Below, piece by piece: positions 4,625 through 5,529 of a DNA stretch of 5,529 nucleotides (position 1 is its first letter; each line of letters opens with the position of its first letter). The notes beneath the pieces are model-generated. The model was not told the origin of the DNA. It searched no databases and saw nothing but the letters and a program-made list of their open reading frames with translations. The translations under genes were made by a program, and so were the position numbers. This stretch comes from Candidatus Komeilibacteria bacterium RIFCSPLOWO2_02_FULL_48_11 (GTDB taxonomy: Bacteria; Patescibacteriota; Patescibacteriia; UBA2169). The stretch spans positions 3,320-8,848 of the forward strand of contig MHKO01000056.1 in NCBI GenBank assembly GCA_001818435.1, written 5' to 3'.

Positions 4625-4735
4625 AGATGGGATTGCCGCCCAAAGGGTGGCCAGCCTCTGGCTGGCTTCGCTCATGAGTACATTCGCTCGCAATGACACT
4701 CGCTTTTTGGGCAAACGCGTAAGTCCTAAATATAA
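4625..4735. repeat. Repeat-like element with nested inverted repeats upstream of the DUF6580 gene
   Basis: Between the DUF4430 stop and the DUF6580 ATG lie several inverted repeats: GCCAGCC/GGCTGGC (4650-4656 and 4660-4666, 3-nt loop), GCCCAAA/TTTGGGC (4638-4644 and 4706-4712), ATTGC/GCAAT (4632-4636 and 4690-4694) and the palindrome CTCATGAG (4671-4678). The minus strand reads GTCATTGCGAGCGAATG (4697-4681), like the start of the widespread GTCATTGCGAGCGA...GCAATC dispersed repeats. AGGACTTACGCG (4728-4717) resembles ends of some miniature elements. The copy looks degenerate and its boundaries are approximate. No transposase is present. Confidence 0.5.
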
Positions 4736-4742
4736 CAATTTT

Positions 4743-5204
4743 CTAATACTCTTTAAACTGTGCGCTGGTAAATTTCCACATAATCACGTCCCTGGCATTA
4801 ACCGATTGTTTGTCAGCCGCGACTTGAGCGTACTCGTTATTGACCCAATACTGCCAGTATTTGTCATCCTCTCCGCCTTTGACGCCATTGACGGCTGTTA
4901 TTAAAACACCCATTTCCCCGTAATCCTGGCTTTCGATTTTTAGCTTTTCAGCCTGGCTCTCGGATAAACGCTTAAGCACGGACCAAACTGTGTCCTGAGG
5001 CTCAATTTTGACGTTGGAAAAGCCTAAAATATCTTTGCCAGTATCAATCATTATACTGGCCTGACTAGCGGCTTCTTGGCTTTTAAGAGAAGTTCCAGTT
5101 TGGGGCTCAACCGAACGTTCTTGCCAACCTAGGCTCAAAAGAAAGCCGACCAGAATTAAAACTGCCGAACCCAAAACCTTCAAGAAAAACGATTTTTTGT
5201 TCAT
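4743..5204 (-). CDS. DUF4430-domain exported protein
   Basis: A 153-residue protein with an N-terminal signal-anchor (KKSFFLKVLGSAVLILVGFLLSLGW, about 3-27), a Ser/Gln-rich linker (28-48) and a DUF4430 domain (about 49-146). Recognisable domain features are SIMIDTG (50-56), a helix starting QDTVWSVLKRL (70-80), ITAVNGVKGG (102-111), DKYWQYWVNNEYAQVAADKQSV (114-135) and the closing strand DVIMWKF (139-145). DUF4430 shares its fold family with the C-terminal domain of transcobalamin and intrinsic factor, so ligand (possibly corrinoid) binding or a carbohydrate/surface role are options. There is no lipobox cysteine, so it is probably held by its uncleaved anchor or released. Its ATG overlaps the upstream gene's TGA (ATGA), and DUF6580 follows downstream on the same strand. 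Confidence 0.86.
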   Translation of the reverse strand: MNKKSFFLKVLGSAVLILVGFLLSLGWQERSVEPQTGTSLKSQEAASQASIMIDTGKDILGFSNVKIEPQDTVWSVLKRLSESQAEKLKIESQDYGEMGVLITAVNGVKGGEDDKYWQYWVNNEYAQVAADKQSVNARDVIMWKFTSAQFKEY

Positions 5205-5529
5205 AGAAAATTAATTTTATGATTTAAGTGGATACGTTGCCAAAAATAGCGTTGATAGCACCAGTAGCATACTATGGAAAGCAGGATAAAATCAATGCCA
5301 AAAATAAAGGCATTCCAGAACCAAAGCCATGAATTGGACTGTCCCGGCGCGGCCAGTGCCCCGGCCACTTGCGGGACGATAAAATTAACCGGAATCTTGA
5401 TGCCATCAGCGACGCGGAAACTGGAGCGCTCCTGCGACTCGCCATAAGCCACGAGGTTGAGGTGAGTGCGCCAATTTTCTTTTTCCTGCCGAAAACGCAC
5501 CATCACATCAAGCGATTGGCGGGGCTGTA
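5201..5529 (-). CDS. C-terminal part of an unknown membrane-anchored protein (runs off right edge)
   Basis: The frame is open from the window edge to the TGA at 5201-5203, giving the last 108 residues of a longer protein. An in-frame GTG/ATG at 5506-5501 lies in mid-sequence and is probably not the start. The visible part begins with beta-like sequence (VMVRFRQEKENW, THLNLVAYGE, FRVADGIKIPVNFIVP). A Gly/Ala/Pro-rich linker (VAGALAAPGQSNS) and a single strongly hydrophobic segment (WLWFWNAFIFGIDFILLSIVCYWCY) follow, then a basic end (QRYFWQRIHLNHK). This reads as an external domain fixed by a C-terminal anchor with a cytoplasmic basic tail. I do not recognise the family. Its stop overlaps the DUF4430 start by ATGA, so the two are co-translated and probably work together. 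Confidence 0.72.
   Translation of the reverse strand, partial: QPRQSLDVMVRFRQEKENWRTHLNLVAYGESQERSSFRVADGIKIPVNFIVPQVAGALAAPGQSNSWLWFWNAFIFGIDFILLSIVCYWCYQRYFWQRIHLNHKINFL

Noticed and set aside
4460..4904. Plus-strand frames of 78 and 115 codons opposite the DUF6580/DUF4430 genes
   Set aside because: They cross the repeat-like element and run antisense to two recognisable protein families.
1..5529. CRISPR arrays, tRNA or rRNA genes, transposase genes
   Set aside because: Looked for spaced direct repeats, tRNA cloverleaf cores (GTTCGANTC-type) and DDE-transposase motifs; none seen.

Overview
The window most likely comes from an uncultivated Patescibacteria (CPR) bacterium. I infer this from protein families I recognise by eye: a DUF5652-type small membrane protein, a minimal CcdA-like protein, a membrane-anchored VKOR-type thioredoxin, an ECF sigma factor overlapping an uncharacterised three-helix membrane protein, DUF4430 and DUF6580 proteins, and a secreted protein with a long, alanine-rich signal peptide. 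Most genes lack an obvious Shine-Dalgarno sequence, and several overlap by one to four bases. No database search was run, so the taxon is an inference.

Layout. (1) Positions 1-294, minus strand: the first 98 residues of a secreted or surface beta-domain protein that runs off the left edge. (2) Positions 295-692: a divergent intergenic region. It holds a terminator-like hairpin just before the left gene, a tandem 12-bp repeat, a plus-strand promoter, a 14-bp inverted repeat at the predicted transcript start, and a second hairpin abutting the ribosome binding site of the first plus-strand gene. (3) Positions 693-3998, plus strand: a six-gene, probably co-transcribed cluster of DUF5652-like protein, CcdA-like thiol-electron transporter, unknown all-helical protein, membrane-anchored thioredoxin, ECF sigma factor, and a polytopic membrane protein overlapping the sigma gene by ATGA. 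(4) Positions 3999-4057: a short convergent junction with a likely minus-strand terminator. (5) Positions 4058-5529, minus strand: the end of an unknown membrane-anchored protein, a DUF4430 protein overlapping it by ATGA, and a DUF6580 membrane protein. Palindromic, repeat-like DNA lies on both sides of the DUF6580 gene.

How the genes may work together. CcdA-like proteins carry reducing equivalents from cytoplasmic thioredoxin across the membrane. The anchored thioredoxin is the natural recipient outside, so the first four plus-strand genes look like an envelope disulfide-reducing module. The co-directional ECF sigma factor and its membrane partner, whose predicted external domain carries CxxxC and CxxxxxC motifs, suggest that the module is coupled to a redox or envelope-stress signal. 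That coupling is a hypothesis. The minus-strand cluster combines a DUF4430 domain (transcobalamin-like fold family) with a small polytopic DUF6580 protein, which suggests capture and uptake of a small molecule, possibly a corrinoid. This is also inferred.

The most unusual DNA-level feature is the repeat-like sequence around DUF6580. A 12-bp-stem palindrome is read in frame as its C-terminal tail, and a nest of inverted repeats with a GTCATTGCGAGCGA-like core lies immediately upstream of its start.
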